Origin: Planotetraspora mira
Lineage (GTDB): Bacteria; Actinomycetota; Actinomycetes; Streptosporangiales; Streptosporangiaceae
Direction: 5' to 3'
Assembly: GCF_016863275.1 (NCBI RefSeq)
Contig: NZ_BOOO01000004.1
Span: 62,001-126,000, forward strand
Length of the DNA: 64,000 bases
Part shown: positions 8,224 through 16,138 of the stretch, piece by piece
Position numbering within the stretch: the stretch's first letter is position 1
How the letters are laid out: every line of letters begins with the position of its first letter
The notes under the pieces: model-generated
What the model saw: only the letters and a program-made list of their open reading frames with translations
The model's database searches: none
Told to the model about the DNA's origin: nothing
Program-made: the position numbers and the translations under genes

Positions 8224-9168
8224 ATGACGCTGACGACGTTCTGGTTCATCGTGATCGCGTTCCTCTGGACGGGCTACTTCGTCCTGGAGGGATTCGACTT
8301 CGGCGTGGGCGCGCTGCTGCCGCTGCTGTCCCGGTCCGATGCGGACCGCCGGCAGGTCATCACGACGATCGGGCCGGTCTGGGACGGCAACGAGGTCTGG
8401 CTGATCACGGCCGTCGGCGCGATGTTCGCCGCCTTCCCGGCGTGGTACGCCCACATGCTCAGCGGCTTCTACCTCCCCCTCTTCCTGGTCATCATCGGGC
8501 TCATCGTGCGCGGCGTCGGCCTCGAATGGCGCGGCAAGGTGACCTCCCGGCGGGAACTGGCGCTCTGCGACGCCGGGATCGTGGCGGGCAGCGTGATCCC
8601 CGCGTTCCTGTGGGGCGCGATCTTCGGGCACATGCTGTACGGCACGGCCGCGGCCGCCGCGGTCGGCGGCGCGCTGTCGCTGACGATGGCGACGCTCCAC
8701 GGCGCGGTGTTCGTCGCGCTGCGGACGACGGGGCCCGTCCGGGCCCGCGCCAGAAGGGCGGCGCTCCTGGTGTCCGCGGGTGCGGTCCCCCTCGCGGCGG
8801 TCGCACTGCCGTCCCTGCCCGGGTCGTCCGCCCTGACCGTTCCCGACTGGTCCGCGTCGCCGTTCCTGTGGGCCTCGGCGCTGGCCGCCATGGCCACCCT
8901 GGCGTCGGGCACCGCACTGATCTGGCGGCGTAGAGAGGGCTGGGCGTTCGCGGCCACCGCCGGCGCGATCGTGTTCACGACGGCCACCCTGTTCGGGGCG
9001 CTCTGGCCGGCTCCGATGCCCGGGATCACGGTCATGGAGGCGGCGTCCGCGCCCTACACCCTGACCGTGCTCACCTGGCTGGGCGTGATCGCCCTTCCCG
9101 GAGTGATCGCCTACCAGGCCTGGACCTACTGGGTCTTCCGCAGGCGCGTCTCCGCCCGCAGCGAGTAG
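8224..9168 (+). CDS. cydB: Cytochrome bd oxidase subunit II
   Basis: 314 residues with eight or nine transmembrane helices; begins FWFIVIAFLWTGYFVLEGFDFG, the family signature, with the conserved GPVWDGNEVWLI segment at about residues 50-61. CydB packs against CydA in the bd oxidase. ATG at 8224 with GAGGAG upstream. No cydCD exporter genes follow here, unlike many actinobacterial cydABCD operons. The last 43 bases overlap the 3' end of the convergent molybdenum-hydroxylase large-subunit gene, so both transcripts run into each other's coding sequence. Confidence 0.97.
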   Translation: MTLTTFWFIVIAFLWTGYFVLEGFDFGVGALLPLLSRSDADRRQVITTIGPVWDGNEVWLITAVGAMFAAFPAWYAHMLSGFYLPLFLVIIGLIVRGVGLEWRGKVTSRRELALCDAGIVAGSVIPAFLWGAIFGHMLYGTAAAAAVGGALSLTMATLHGAVFVALRTTGPVRARARRAALLVSAGAVPLAAVALPSLPGSSALTVPDWSASPFLWASALAAMATLASGTALIWRRREGWAFAATAGAIVFTTATLFGALWPAPMPGITVMEAASAPYTLTVLTWLGVIALPGVIAYQAWTYWVFRRRVSARSE

Positions 9169-11528
9169 AGGTCGGAGGGGGAGATCGGCATCCTGTCGAT
9201 CGTGATGCCCTCGGCGTCCTCGATCGCGGCGGCGATGACGGCGGAGACGGGGATGACCCCGGCCTCCCCCGCCCCCTTGACCCCCAGCGGGTTCAGCGGC
9301 GAGGGCGTCTCCAGATGCGCGGTCTCGATCCGCGGCACCTCGGTGGCATAGGGCATCAGGAAGTCCATGAACGAGGCGTTCAGCAGTTGCCCGTGCTCGT
9401 CGTAGACCATCTTCTCGTAGAGCGCGCCGCCGACGCCCTGGCCCACTCCCCCGTGGATCTGTCCTTCGACGATCATCGGGTTGATCAGCTTGCCGCAGTC
9501 GTGGACGACCACGTACCGGAGGATCTTGATCTCGGCCGTCAGCGGGTCGGTCTCCACGATGGCGGCGTGCATGCCGGAGGCGAACGTCGACCGGACCGGC
9601 GAGTAGTAGTCCTTGCCCTCCATCCCGGGCTCCTCGCCGTCCGCCACCGGGGGCCGGTCGTCGTCCTGCGGCCCGGCGAACTGCGTGGCCCGCTGGGTCT
9701 CCTTGTCGAAGGCGTACCTCAGCGGGTTGGACAGCACCGCGACCGTCGCCAGGGGGATCGACGCCGAGGGCGTGCCGGCCACGTGGACGACGCCGTCGGT
9801 GATCTCCAGGTCGCGGGGATCGGCCTCGAGGGCGTCCGCGGCGACCTTCAAAGCCTTGTCCCGCACCTTCCTGCAGGCGAGGGCGATGGCGTTGCCGCTC
9901 ATGACCGCCGCCCGCGAGGCGAACGTCCCCACGGCGTAGCCGAACCGCCGGGTGTCACCGGTGACGACGGACACCTTCTCGATGGGCACGCCGAGTTCGG
10001 TCGCCGCGATCTGCGCGAACACGGTCTCGTGGCCCTGTCCCTGCGAGGTGAGGCCGGTCGAGACGTGCACCCGGCCGTCGGAGGTGATCTGCACGTGGCC
10101 GCCTTCGTACGGCCCGACCCCGGTGCCCTCGACGTAGCAGCCGACGCCGATGCCGATGGCCCGCCCCTCGGCGGCGGCCTCGGCCTTCATCGCCGGGAAG
10201 GAGTCCCAGCCGATGAGCTCCTTGAGCATCCGCAGCGACTCGGGGTAGTCGCCGCTGTCGTAGATGAGCGGGCGCCCGTCCTGGAACGTCATGCCCTGGT
10301 CGTAGGGGAACTCGCCGGGCTGGATGAAGTTGGCCGCCCGCACCTCGGTCCTGTCCCTGCCGAGGTGGGCCGCGATCCGGTCCATCGTGCGCTCCATGCA
10401 GAACACGCCCTGGGGCCTGCCCGCGCCGCGGTACGGCGTGACCTGCACGGTGTTGGTGTAGATCGAGGAGAACTCGACCCGGTAGGCGCCGATCTTGTAC
10501 GGCCCGACCAGCTGGGTCGAGGTGATGATGGGCACGATGATGCCGTACGGCGTGTAGGCGCCGTGGTCGTGCAGGATGTTGACGTCGAGGCCGAGGACGC
10601 GCCCGTCGTCGTCGAAGCCGACCCGCACGTGGTGCACCTGGGCACGCTCGTGCGCCGAGGAGATGAAATGCTCGCGCCGGTCCTCGGTCCACTTGACCTC
10701 GCGGTCGAGCAGGCGGGCCGCCCACGGCACGAGGATCTCCTCCGGCCACGGGTGCACGATCTTGACGCCGAAGCCGCCGCCCACGTCCGGCGCGATGACC
10801 TCCACCTTGGGCAGCGGCAGCCCGAGCTTGGCGGCGACGGCCATCCGCACGCTGGTGGAGGTCTGCGTGGAGGAGTAGACGCGCAGCGACTGGTCGTCGG
10901 CGTCCCAGCGCGCGTAGACGCCCTTGCCCTCCAGGGGCATGGACGCGCTCCGCTCGATGTCGAGCCGGAACGCGAGCGTGTGGGGCGCGGCCTCGATGGC
11001 CTCCCGCGCGGACAGCCCTTCCGGCGACGGAACCTCCTGGACGAGGTGCGCGCCGACGTTGCCGGGCACGTCGGCGTGGACGAGGTTGACCGCCTCCGCG
11101 GCCTCCTCGACCCCGACGACCGGCTTGAGGATCTCGTAGTCGACCTCGATGAGCGAGCACGCGTCCTCGGCCACGTAACGGTCGGCGGCCACGACCATGA
11201 CGACGGGTTCGCCGACGTGCCGCACGACGTCGCGCGCGAGGGCGTGGCCCGTGCGGCCGTGGGTGAGCGCGGGGTGCGGGATCAGCAACGGCAGCGGCTC
11301 GGCGAGCAGCCCGGGCAGGTCCTCCCACGTGTAGATCGCGACCAGGCCCTCCACGTCCAGCGCGGCGGAGACGTCGACGTCCCTGATCCTCGCGTGGGCG
11401 TGCGGCGACCTGACGAAGGCCGCGGCCAGCGCGTTCGCGCCGAGGTCGTCCAGGAACCGCCCCTGACCGGTGATCAGCCGGGCGTCCTCGCGCCGCTGGA
11501 CCCGCTCCCCGAACAGCTTCGTCGTCAC
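9126..11528 (-). CDS. Molybdenum hydroxylase large subunit (form II CoxL-like / xanthine dehydrogenase family)
   Basis: 800 residues. This is the Mo-cofactor subunit of three-component hydroxylases (xanthine dehydrogenase, nicotine dehydrogenase, CO dehydrogenase). It carries PYRGAGR, as in form II CoxL-like proteins, instead of the AYXCSFR loop of true form I CODH, so CO oxidation should not be assumed. The GxGE active-site region is KGAGEAG near the C-terminus; GGGFGVK and QGQGHETVFAQIAA are Mo-cofactor contacts. GTG start at 11528 with GGAGGAG five bases upstream, overlapping the small-subunit stop by 4 bases. Third gene of permease-M-S-L; substrate probably a purine or related heterocycle (inferred). 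Confidence 0.92.
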   Translation of the reverse strand: MTTKLFGERVQRREDARLITGQGRFLDDLGANALAAAFVRSPHAHARIRDVDVSAALDVEGLVAIYTWEDLPGLLAEPLPLLIPHPALTHGRTGHALARDVVRHVGEPVVMVVAADRYVAEDACSLIEVDYEILKPVVGVEEAAEAVNLVHADVPGNVGAHLVQEVPSPEGLSAREAIEAAPHTLAFRLDIERSASMPLEGKGVYARWDADDQSLRVYSSTQTSTSVRMAVAAKLGLPLPKVEVIAPDVGGGFGVKIVHPWPEEILVPWAARLLDREVKWTEDRREHFISSAHERAQVHHVRVGFDDDGRVLGLDVNILHDHGAYTPYGIIVPIITSTQLVGPYKIGAYRVEFSSIYTNTVQVTPYRGAGRPQGVFCMERTMDRIAAHLGRDRTEVRAANFIQPGEFPYDQGMTFQDGRPLIYDSGDYPESLRMLKELIGWDSFPAMKAEAAAEGRAIGIGVGCYVEGTGVGPYEGGHVQITSDGRVHVSTGLTSQGQGHETVFAQIAATELGVPIEKVSVVTGDTRRFGYAVGTFASRAAVMSGNAIALACRKVRDKALKVAADALEADPRDLEITDGVVHVAGTPSASIPLATVAVLSNPLRYAFDKETQRATQFAGPQDDDRPPVADGEEPGMEGKDYYSPVRSTFASGMHAAIVETDPLTAEIKILRYVVVHDCGKLINPMIVEGQIHGGVGQGVGGALYEKMVYDEHGQLLNASFMDFLMPYATEVPRIETAHLETPSPLNPLGVKGAGEAGVIPVSAVIAAAIEDAEGITIDRMPISPSDLYSLRAETRLRKTQ

Positions 11529-12025
11529 CCGGACTCCTCCGCCTGGATCTCCGCGGCGCGATGGACCGCCTTGATGATGTTCTGGTAGCCGGTGCACCGG
11601 CACAGGTTGCCGGAGACGGCCTCCAGGACCTCCTCGTCGGTCGGCGTCCGGTTGTCCCGCAGGAAGGCGGTGACCGTGCAGAGGAAGCCGGGGGTGCAGA
11701 AGCCGCACTGCAGCCCGTGGCACTCCGAGAACGCCCTCTGCACCGGGGACAGTTCGCCGCCCTCCGCGAGCCCCTCGACCGTGGTGATCTCGTGGCCGTC
11801 GACCGTCACCGCGAACGTCAGGCACGACCGGACCGGCTCGCCGTCCAGCAGCACCGTGCACGCGCCGCACACTCCGTGCTCGCATCCGACGTGCGTGCCG
11901 GTGAGGCCGAGGTCGTGGCGCAGGCAGTCGGACAACAACCGCCGGGCGGGCACCGTCGCCTCGCGCAGCACGCCGTTGACGGTCAGCGTGACGGCGTGCC
12001 GGTGCTCGCCGGTTCGCTCGCTCAT
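11525..12025 (-). CDS. [2Fe-2S] small subunit of the molybdenum hydroxylase
   Basis: 166 residues with both iron-sulfur domains. The plant-ferredoxin-like cluster is GCEHGVCGACTVLLDG followed by a Cys in RSCLTF (about residues 48-71); the second cluster is QCGFCTPGF with GNLCRCTGYQNI (about residues 105-150). It transfers electrons from the Mo site to FAD in the medium subunit. ATG at 12025, GAGGGACGGG upstream, 4-base ATGA overlap with the FAD subunit and 4-base GTGA overlap with the large subunit. All eight cluster cysteines are present. Confidence 0.95.
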   Translation of the reverse strand: MSERTGEHRHAVTLTVNGVLREATVPARRLLSDCLRHDLGLTGTHVGCEHGVCGACTVLLDGEPVRSCLTFAVTVDGHEITTVEGLAEGGELSPVQRAFSECHGLQCGFCTPGFLCTVTAFLRDNRTPTDEEVLEAVSGNLCRCTGYQNIIKAVHRAAEIQAEESG

Positions 12026-12921
12026 GCCCGTCCCTCCCCCGCGTCGTGTGCCGTGCTCTGAGCCGCGTCCTGGGCCGCGCCTCGCAGGGCCCGCGTGACG
12101 AGCACCCCGGTGAGGTGCCGCCGGTAACCGGCCGTCGCGTGGATGTCGTCCTCGGGCTCGATCCGGTCCTGTACGGCTCTCGCGACCTCGTCCCAGTCGA
12201 CGGACGCCGGGGGGCGCGGGCCGCAGACGCCGGTCACGTCGACCACCACGGGGACCGGGCCGACGCTGACGCACGCCACCCGGGCCGCGGTGATCCGGAA
12301 GTCCTCGTCCAGCGTGACGGCGGCGGCCACCCCGGCCACGGCGTAGTCGCCGTGGCGCCGGGCCACCTCGCAGAACGCGGTGCCCGACCGCTCAGGCAGC
12401 GCGGGGAAGAACGCCGACACCGCCATCTCTCCCGGCAGGCAGGCCGACTCCAGCGGCCCGACGAAGAAGTCCCGGGCGTGCACGTCGCGCTCGCCTCCTA
12501 GCCGCGCCAGCCGTACGGAGCCTCCGAGGAGGGCGAGGACGGCGGGCATCTCCGCGGACGGGTCGGCGTGGACGAGGCTGCCGACGACGGTCCCGCGATT
12601 GCGGATGACCGGATGGGCGACCAGCGCGAGCGCCTGGGCCAGCAGCGGCTGGACGGCGCGCGCGGAGCCGGCGCGTTCCACGGCCGCGTGCCTGGCCAGG
12701 GCGCCCACCCGCACTCCGGACGCGTCCGCGGATATCGTGGCGAGCTCTGTCAGGCCGTTGATGTCGACGAGGTGCCCGGGCGCGGCCAGCCGCATGTTGA
12801 GCAGCGGGATCAGGCTCTGGCCCCCCGCCAGCACCTTGCCGTGCGAGCCGGTCTCGGCGAGGGTCTGGAGCGCCTCGCCGAGACCGGCAGGCCGGTGGTA
12901 GTCGAAGGGGGATGGCTTCAC
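12022..12921 (-). CDS. FAD-binding medium subunit of the molybdenum hydroxylase
   Basis: 299 residues. N-terminal FAD-binding PCMH-type domain with AGGQSLIPLLNMRLA (about residues 31-45) and the second flavin motif RNRGTVVGSLVHADP (about 111-125), then the CO-dehydrogenase flavoprotein C-terminal domain. Completes the M-S-L set. GTG start at 12921; the ribosome site is poor, so translation may depend on the transcript from the upstream permease gene 18 bases away. The tail (GAAQDAAQSTAHDAGEGRA) is low-complexity and dispensable-looking. Confidence 0.93.
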   Translation of the reverse strand: MKPSPFDYHRPAGLGEALQTLAETGSHGKVLAGGQSLIPLLNMRLAAPGHLVDINGLTELATISADASGVRVGALARHAAVERAGSARAVQPLLAQALALVAHPVIRNRGTVVGSLVHADPSAEMPAVLALLGGSVRLARLGGERDVHARDFFVGPLESACLPGEMAVSAFFPALPERSGTAFCEVARRHGDYAVAGVAAAVTLDEDFRITAARVACVSVGPVPVVVDVTGVCGPRPPASVDWDEVARAVQDRIEPEDDIHATAGYRRHLTGVLVTRALRGAAQDAAQSTAHDAGEGRA

Positions 12922-12939
12922 GACAGGGGGATCCGCCCG

Positions 12940-14310
12940 TCAGCCTGCCGTCGCGTCTCGCTCGAATCCGATCTCCCCACCGGAGACCTCCTTGTCCGGA
13001 CGGCGCGCCAGCGCGCGCAGCAGGTGATATCCACCAAGTACCACTATGGTGCCGAGCGTGATGCCGGCTAGCGAGAAATCGTCGGTGATCTGGTGCGTCA
13101 CGGGGCCCACCGCGAGGATGATCCCCGCTCCGATCGGGACCATGTTGACCGGATCGGAGAAGTCCACCCGGCTCTCGATCCAGATCTTCGCGCCCAGCAG
13201 GCCGATCATGCCGTACAGGATGACCGTGATGCCGCCCAGCACGCCTCCGGGCGTGGCGGCGACCAGGGCGCCGAACTTCGGGATGAAGCCGAACAGGATC
13301 GCCACGACGGCGGCGATGTAGTAGGCGGCCGTCGAATAGACGCGGGTGGCCGCCATGACGCCGATGTTCTCCGCGTAGGTGGTCGTCGGGGAGCCGCCGA
13401 CCGCGCTCGCCAGTGCGGTGCCGACTCCGTCGCCGATGATCGCCCTGCCCATCAGGGGATCGACGTCTGTGCCGGTCATCTCGCCGACCGCCTTGACGTG
13501 GCCGACGTTCTCCGCGATGAGCGCGATGACCGCGGGCAGCACCAGGATGGCGGCCGAGGCCTGGAAGCTCGGAGCGTGGAAGGTGGGCGCGCCGAACCAC
13601 GCGGCGTCCGACACGGCGCCGAAGTTGACGCGAGGGTGCGTGTCGATCTGCCCTGTCCCGGCGTTGAGGGCGGTGATGTTCCCCCAGATCTTGTCGACGA
13701 GCCAGGACAGGACGAATCCGAAGACCAGGCCGAGGAGGATGCCGATCCGGCCGAGGAAGCCCTTGAAGATCACCAGGAACAGTCCGGTGGCGATCATCGT
13801 CACGAGCGCGATCCAGTGATCCTGCGGCCAGTAGATGTCGGCGACGACGTACGCCAGGCCGAACCCGATCAGCATGACCACCGCGCCGGTCACCACCGGC
13901 GGGAAGACCTTGTGGATGATCTGCACGCCGAGGAAGTGCACGGCGACGCCCACGGCCGCCAGGACGACACCGGCGACGAGGATCGCGCCGGTGACCGTCG
14001 CGCTGTCGCCCCCCGCCGCGCGGATGGCCGCGACGGCGCCGACGAACGAGGCCGACGTCCCGAGGTAGCTGGGGATCTTCCCCTGGACGATCAGCAGGAA
14101 GATGACCGTGGCGACGCCGGACATCATGATGGCGAGGTTCGGGTCCAGGCCCATGACGAGCGGGAAGACGAACGTCGCGCCGAACATCGCGATCACGTGC
14201 TGGGCGCCGAAGCCCGCCATCCGCGGCCAGCTCAGCCGTTCGTCGGGCTTGACCACCTCGCCGGGCGCGAGGCCTCGTCCCTCACCGTGGACAGTCCATC
14301 GAAATGCCAT
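12940..14310 (-). CDS. NCS2-family nucleobase permease (uracil/xanthine type)
   Basis: 456 residues, about 12-14 transmembrane helices. NCS2 hallmarks: GTSASFVGAVAAI (TM3 region), the AENVGHVKAVGEMTG segment of TM8 with its substrate-contacting Glu, and GGSPTTTYAENIGVMAAT of TM10. It is a proton-coupled importer of uracil, xanthine or similar bases. Start ATG at 14310 with AAGGGG nearby rather than the upstream start at 14442. As first gene of permease-M-S-L it would feed substrate to the molybdenum hydroxylase. PucR-type regulation is plausible from the neighbourhood; no riboswitch is visible in its 200-base leader. Confidence 0.92.
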   Translation of the reverse strand: MAFRWTVHGEGRGLAPGEVVKPDERLSWPRMAGFGAQHVIAMFGATFVFPLVMGLDPNLAIMMSGVATVIFLLIVQGKIPSYLGTSASFVGAVAAIRAAGGDSATVTGAILVAGVVLAAVGVAVHFLGVQIIHKVFPPVVTGAVVMLIGFGLAYVVADIYWPQDHWIALVTMIATGLFLVIFKGFLGRIGILLGLVFGFVLSWLVDKIWGNITALNAGTGQIDTHPRVNFGAVSDAAWFGAPTFHAPSFQASAAILVLPAVIALIAENVGHVKAVGEMTGTDVDPLMGRAIIGDGVGTALASAVGGSPTTTYAENIGVMAATRVYSTAAYYIAAVVAILFGFIPKFGALVAATPGGVLGGITVILYGMIGLLGAKIWIESRVDFSDPVNMVPIGAGIILAVGPVTHQITDDFSLAGITLGTIVVLGGYHLLRALARRPDKEVSGGEIGFERDATAG

Positions 14311-14509
14311 GTGAGCCCCTTCAGCTAAACGGGCCGTGGGCCGGTGGCCACCCCGCAGGCGTCCCGCCGCGGCGCTTCGCGCCGGTCGATCTCGACCGTT
14401 TGCCGGGACTGTAAGACCGATGTGGCTGTGATACATGGGCATGATCTGCCAAAGCCGGGCCCGGTTGACGCCGAAACATTGCGCACCGTTCGGGAACGGT
14501 CTCCGTGCG

Positions 14510-15034
14510 CTACCCCCCGAGGTCCGTCAACGTCGTGCGCAGCCAGTGGAGTTCGGCCTCGCTGGTGGCCCTGGCGATCGTCAGCAGGCCCTGCCGAAAC
14601 GGATCGTCCACGTTTTCCGCACGCACGGGACGGCCGTCCTCGTAGAAGAAGCTGCTCGGCAGTTCGAGGAAGGCCAGCCTGCGTCTCAGCACCCCGGCCT
14701 GGGCCTCCGGGTCTCGCAGGTGACGCAGGAACGCGAGCAGGACGAACCAGCGGTTCTCATCGCTGACGTCCAGTTCTTCCGGTTCTCGCAGCCTCCGCAG
14801 CAACTCCTGCTCGCCGGCGGGGCGCAGATGAAGCATGTGCCGGGGAGCGGCCGCGCTGCCCGGCTGCGTCTTCCGCTCCAGCCAGCCCTTCGCCTCCATG
14901 CGTTTGATCGCCGGATACAGGGTTCCGTCCGCGATGGGGCGCACGTGGCCGGTCAGGGCGGCCACGCGACCGCGCAGGTCGTAGCCGTGCAGCGGTCGCT
15001 CATGAAGGAAACCGAGGATGGCCAGTTCGAGCAT
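14510..15034 (-). CDS. PadR-family transcriptional regulator
   Basis: 174 residues. N-terminal winged helix (MLELAILGFLHERPLHGYDLRGR ... ADGTLYPAIKRMEAKGWLER, residues 1-58) and a helical C-terminal dimerisation domain; this is the PadR/AphA subfamily. The ATG at 15034 matches the canonical family start and lacks an obvious Shine-Dalgarno, so it may be leaderless. Divergent from the alpha/beta hydrolase gene with 78 bases between; it probably autoregulates and controls that gene from the dyad in between. Confidence 0.9.
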   Translation of the reverse strand: MLELAILGFLHERPLHGYDLRGRVAALTGHVRPIADGTLYPAIKRMEAKGWLERKTQPGSAAAPRHMLHLRPAGEQELLRRLREPEELDVSDENRWFVLLAFLRHLRDPEAQAGVLRRRLAFLELPSSFFYEDGRPVRAENVDDPFRQGLLTIARATSEAELHWLRTTLTDLGG

Positions 15035-15057
15035 GAGACGACAATAGCTCTTGTCCG

Positions 15058-15095
15058 TGATACCTCGGAGCCGATATATATTGCTTCCGATACTT
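15058..15095. promoter_or_regulatory. Divergent padR/hydrolase promoter with AT-rich imperfect dyad
   Basis: An AT-rich core (GATATATATTG) sits inside an imperfect dyad: CGGAGC at 15066-15071 and CTTCCG at 15084-15089, bracketed by GATAC direct repeats. In this GC-rich genome, an AT island centred between two divergent starts is the likely pair of -10 regions and PadR operator. Inferred. Confidence 0.5.
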
Positions 15096-15112
15096 TGCGA
15101 TGAGGAGACGAC

Positions 15113-15904
15113 ATGCTGCAAGACGCCCGGGTTCATTCCAGCGGCGCACGGATGAGATGGCTCGAACTTCCCGGCGCCGAGCCCGCCGGGGTCGCCGAGC
15201 CCGCCAGGGTCTACGTGCACGGTCTCGGCGCCATGTCGGCTCCGTACTTCGCCCGCGTGGCGGGGGATCCCCTGCTGGCGGACCGCCGGTCGCTCCTGGT
15301 CGACCTGCTCGGATTCGGCCTCAGCGACCGCCCGGCCGACTTCGGCTACACGCTGGAGGAGCACGCCGACGCCCTCGCCGGGGCCCTGACGTCCGCGGGA
15401 GCGACCGGCGCCCAGGTGATCGGTCACAGCATGGGAGGGGCCGTCGCGATCGTCCTGGCCGGACGCCATCCGGGCGTGGTCTCCGACCTCGTCCTGGTCG
15501 ACGCCAACCTCGACCCGGTCTCCCCGGACCCGGCCCGTCCGGGAAGCAGCGGCATCGCGTCGTACACCGAAGAGGAGTTCGTCCGGTACGGCAGGCAGGA
15601 GGTCGGGCACCGGGTGGGGCCGTTCTGGTGGGCCACCATGCGCCTGGCGGATGCCCGTGCCCTGTACCGCAGTGCCGTGCACCTGGCCCGCGGCAGCACC
15701 CCGATCATGCGGGAGGTGCTGCTCGGACTGGAGATTCCGCGCACCTACCTGTACCCCGCGCAGGACGGCCCGCCGAGGAACGCCGGAGAGTTGCGCGACG
15801 CCGGTGTGCGCCTCGTGCCCGTCCCCGCCAGCGGGCACAACATCATGCTCGACAACCCCGGGGCGTTCGTCCATGCCGTGTCGGGCGCCCCGGTCGGCCG
15901 CTGA
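15113..15904 (+). CDS. Alpha/beta-fold hydrolase
   Basis: 263 residues. Oxyanion-hole motif VHGLGAM (about residues 34-40), nucleophile elbow GHSMGGAV (Ser about residue 106) and catalytic His in ASGHNIM near residue 242 are all present, so it should be an active serine hydrolase; the substrate is unknown. ATG at 15113 with GAGGAGA eight bases upstream. Divergent from and probably repressed by the adjacent PadR. Its stop codon abuts the stop of the S4-domain gene. Confidence 0.9.
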   Translation: MLQDARVHSSGARMRWLELPGAEPAGVAEPARVYVHGLGAMSAPYFARVAGDPLLADRRSLLVDLLGFGLSDRPADFGYTLEEHADALAGALTSAGATGAQVIGHSMGGAVAIVLAGRHPGVVSDLVLVDANLDPVSPDPARPGSSGIASYTEEEFVRYGRQEVGHRVGPFWWATMRLADARALYRSAVHLARGSTPIMREVLLGLEIPRTYLYPAQDGPPRNAGELRDAGVRLVPVPASGHNIMLDNPGAFVHAVSGAPVGR

Positions 15905-16123
15905 TCAGGGGCCGGCGACCACCCGGATCTCGAAGCCGTCGCCGCTGACGACCTGACCTGCGCGGATCTTGCACGCCTTGCGCAACTCCACGTCGCCGTC
16001 CACCAGGACGTTCCCCTCGGCGATGAGATGTTTGGCCGCGCCGCCGCTCTCGGTGACGAAGCAGAATTTCAGCAGGTCGCAGAGGGGGATGTAGTCGCCT
16101 CTGAGCTCGAAGGTCTCTTTCAC
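15905..16123 (-). CDS. Small S4-domain RNA-binding protein (YbcJ/YaaA type)
   Basis: 72 residues consisting of one S4 fold: FELRGDYIPLCDLLKFCFVTESGGAAKHLIAEGNVLVDGDVELRK is the typical helix-turn-strand RNA-binding surface. Stand-alone S4 proteins of this size bind structured RNA, often ribosomal. GTG start at 16123. It is 15 bases downstream of pucR on the same strand, so it may be co-transcribed, but a functional link is not evident. Confidence 0.9.
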   Translation of the reverse strand: MKETFELRGDYIPLCDLLKFCFVTESGGAAKHLIAEGNVLVDGDVELRKACKIRAGQVVSGDGFEIRVVAGP

Positions 16124-16138
16124 TGCGTCAATATAGGG

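Noticed and set aside
9126-12921. True aerobic carbon-monoxide dehydrogenase
   Set aside because: The large subunit has PYRGAGR (form II) and lacks the Cys-containing AYXCSFR loop.
14311-14509. Purine riboswitch ahead of the NCS2 permease
   Set aside because: No conserved purine-aptamer junction sequences or stable three-way junction could be seen in the 200-base leader.
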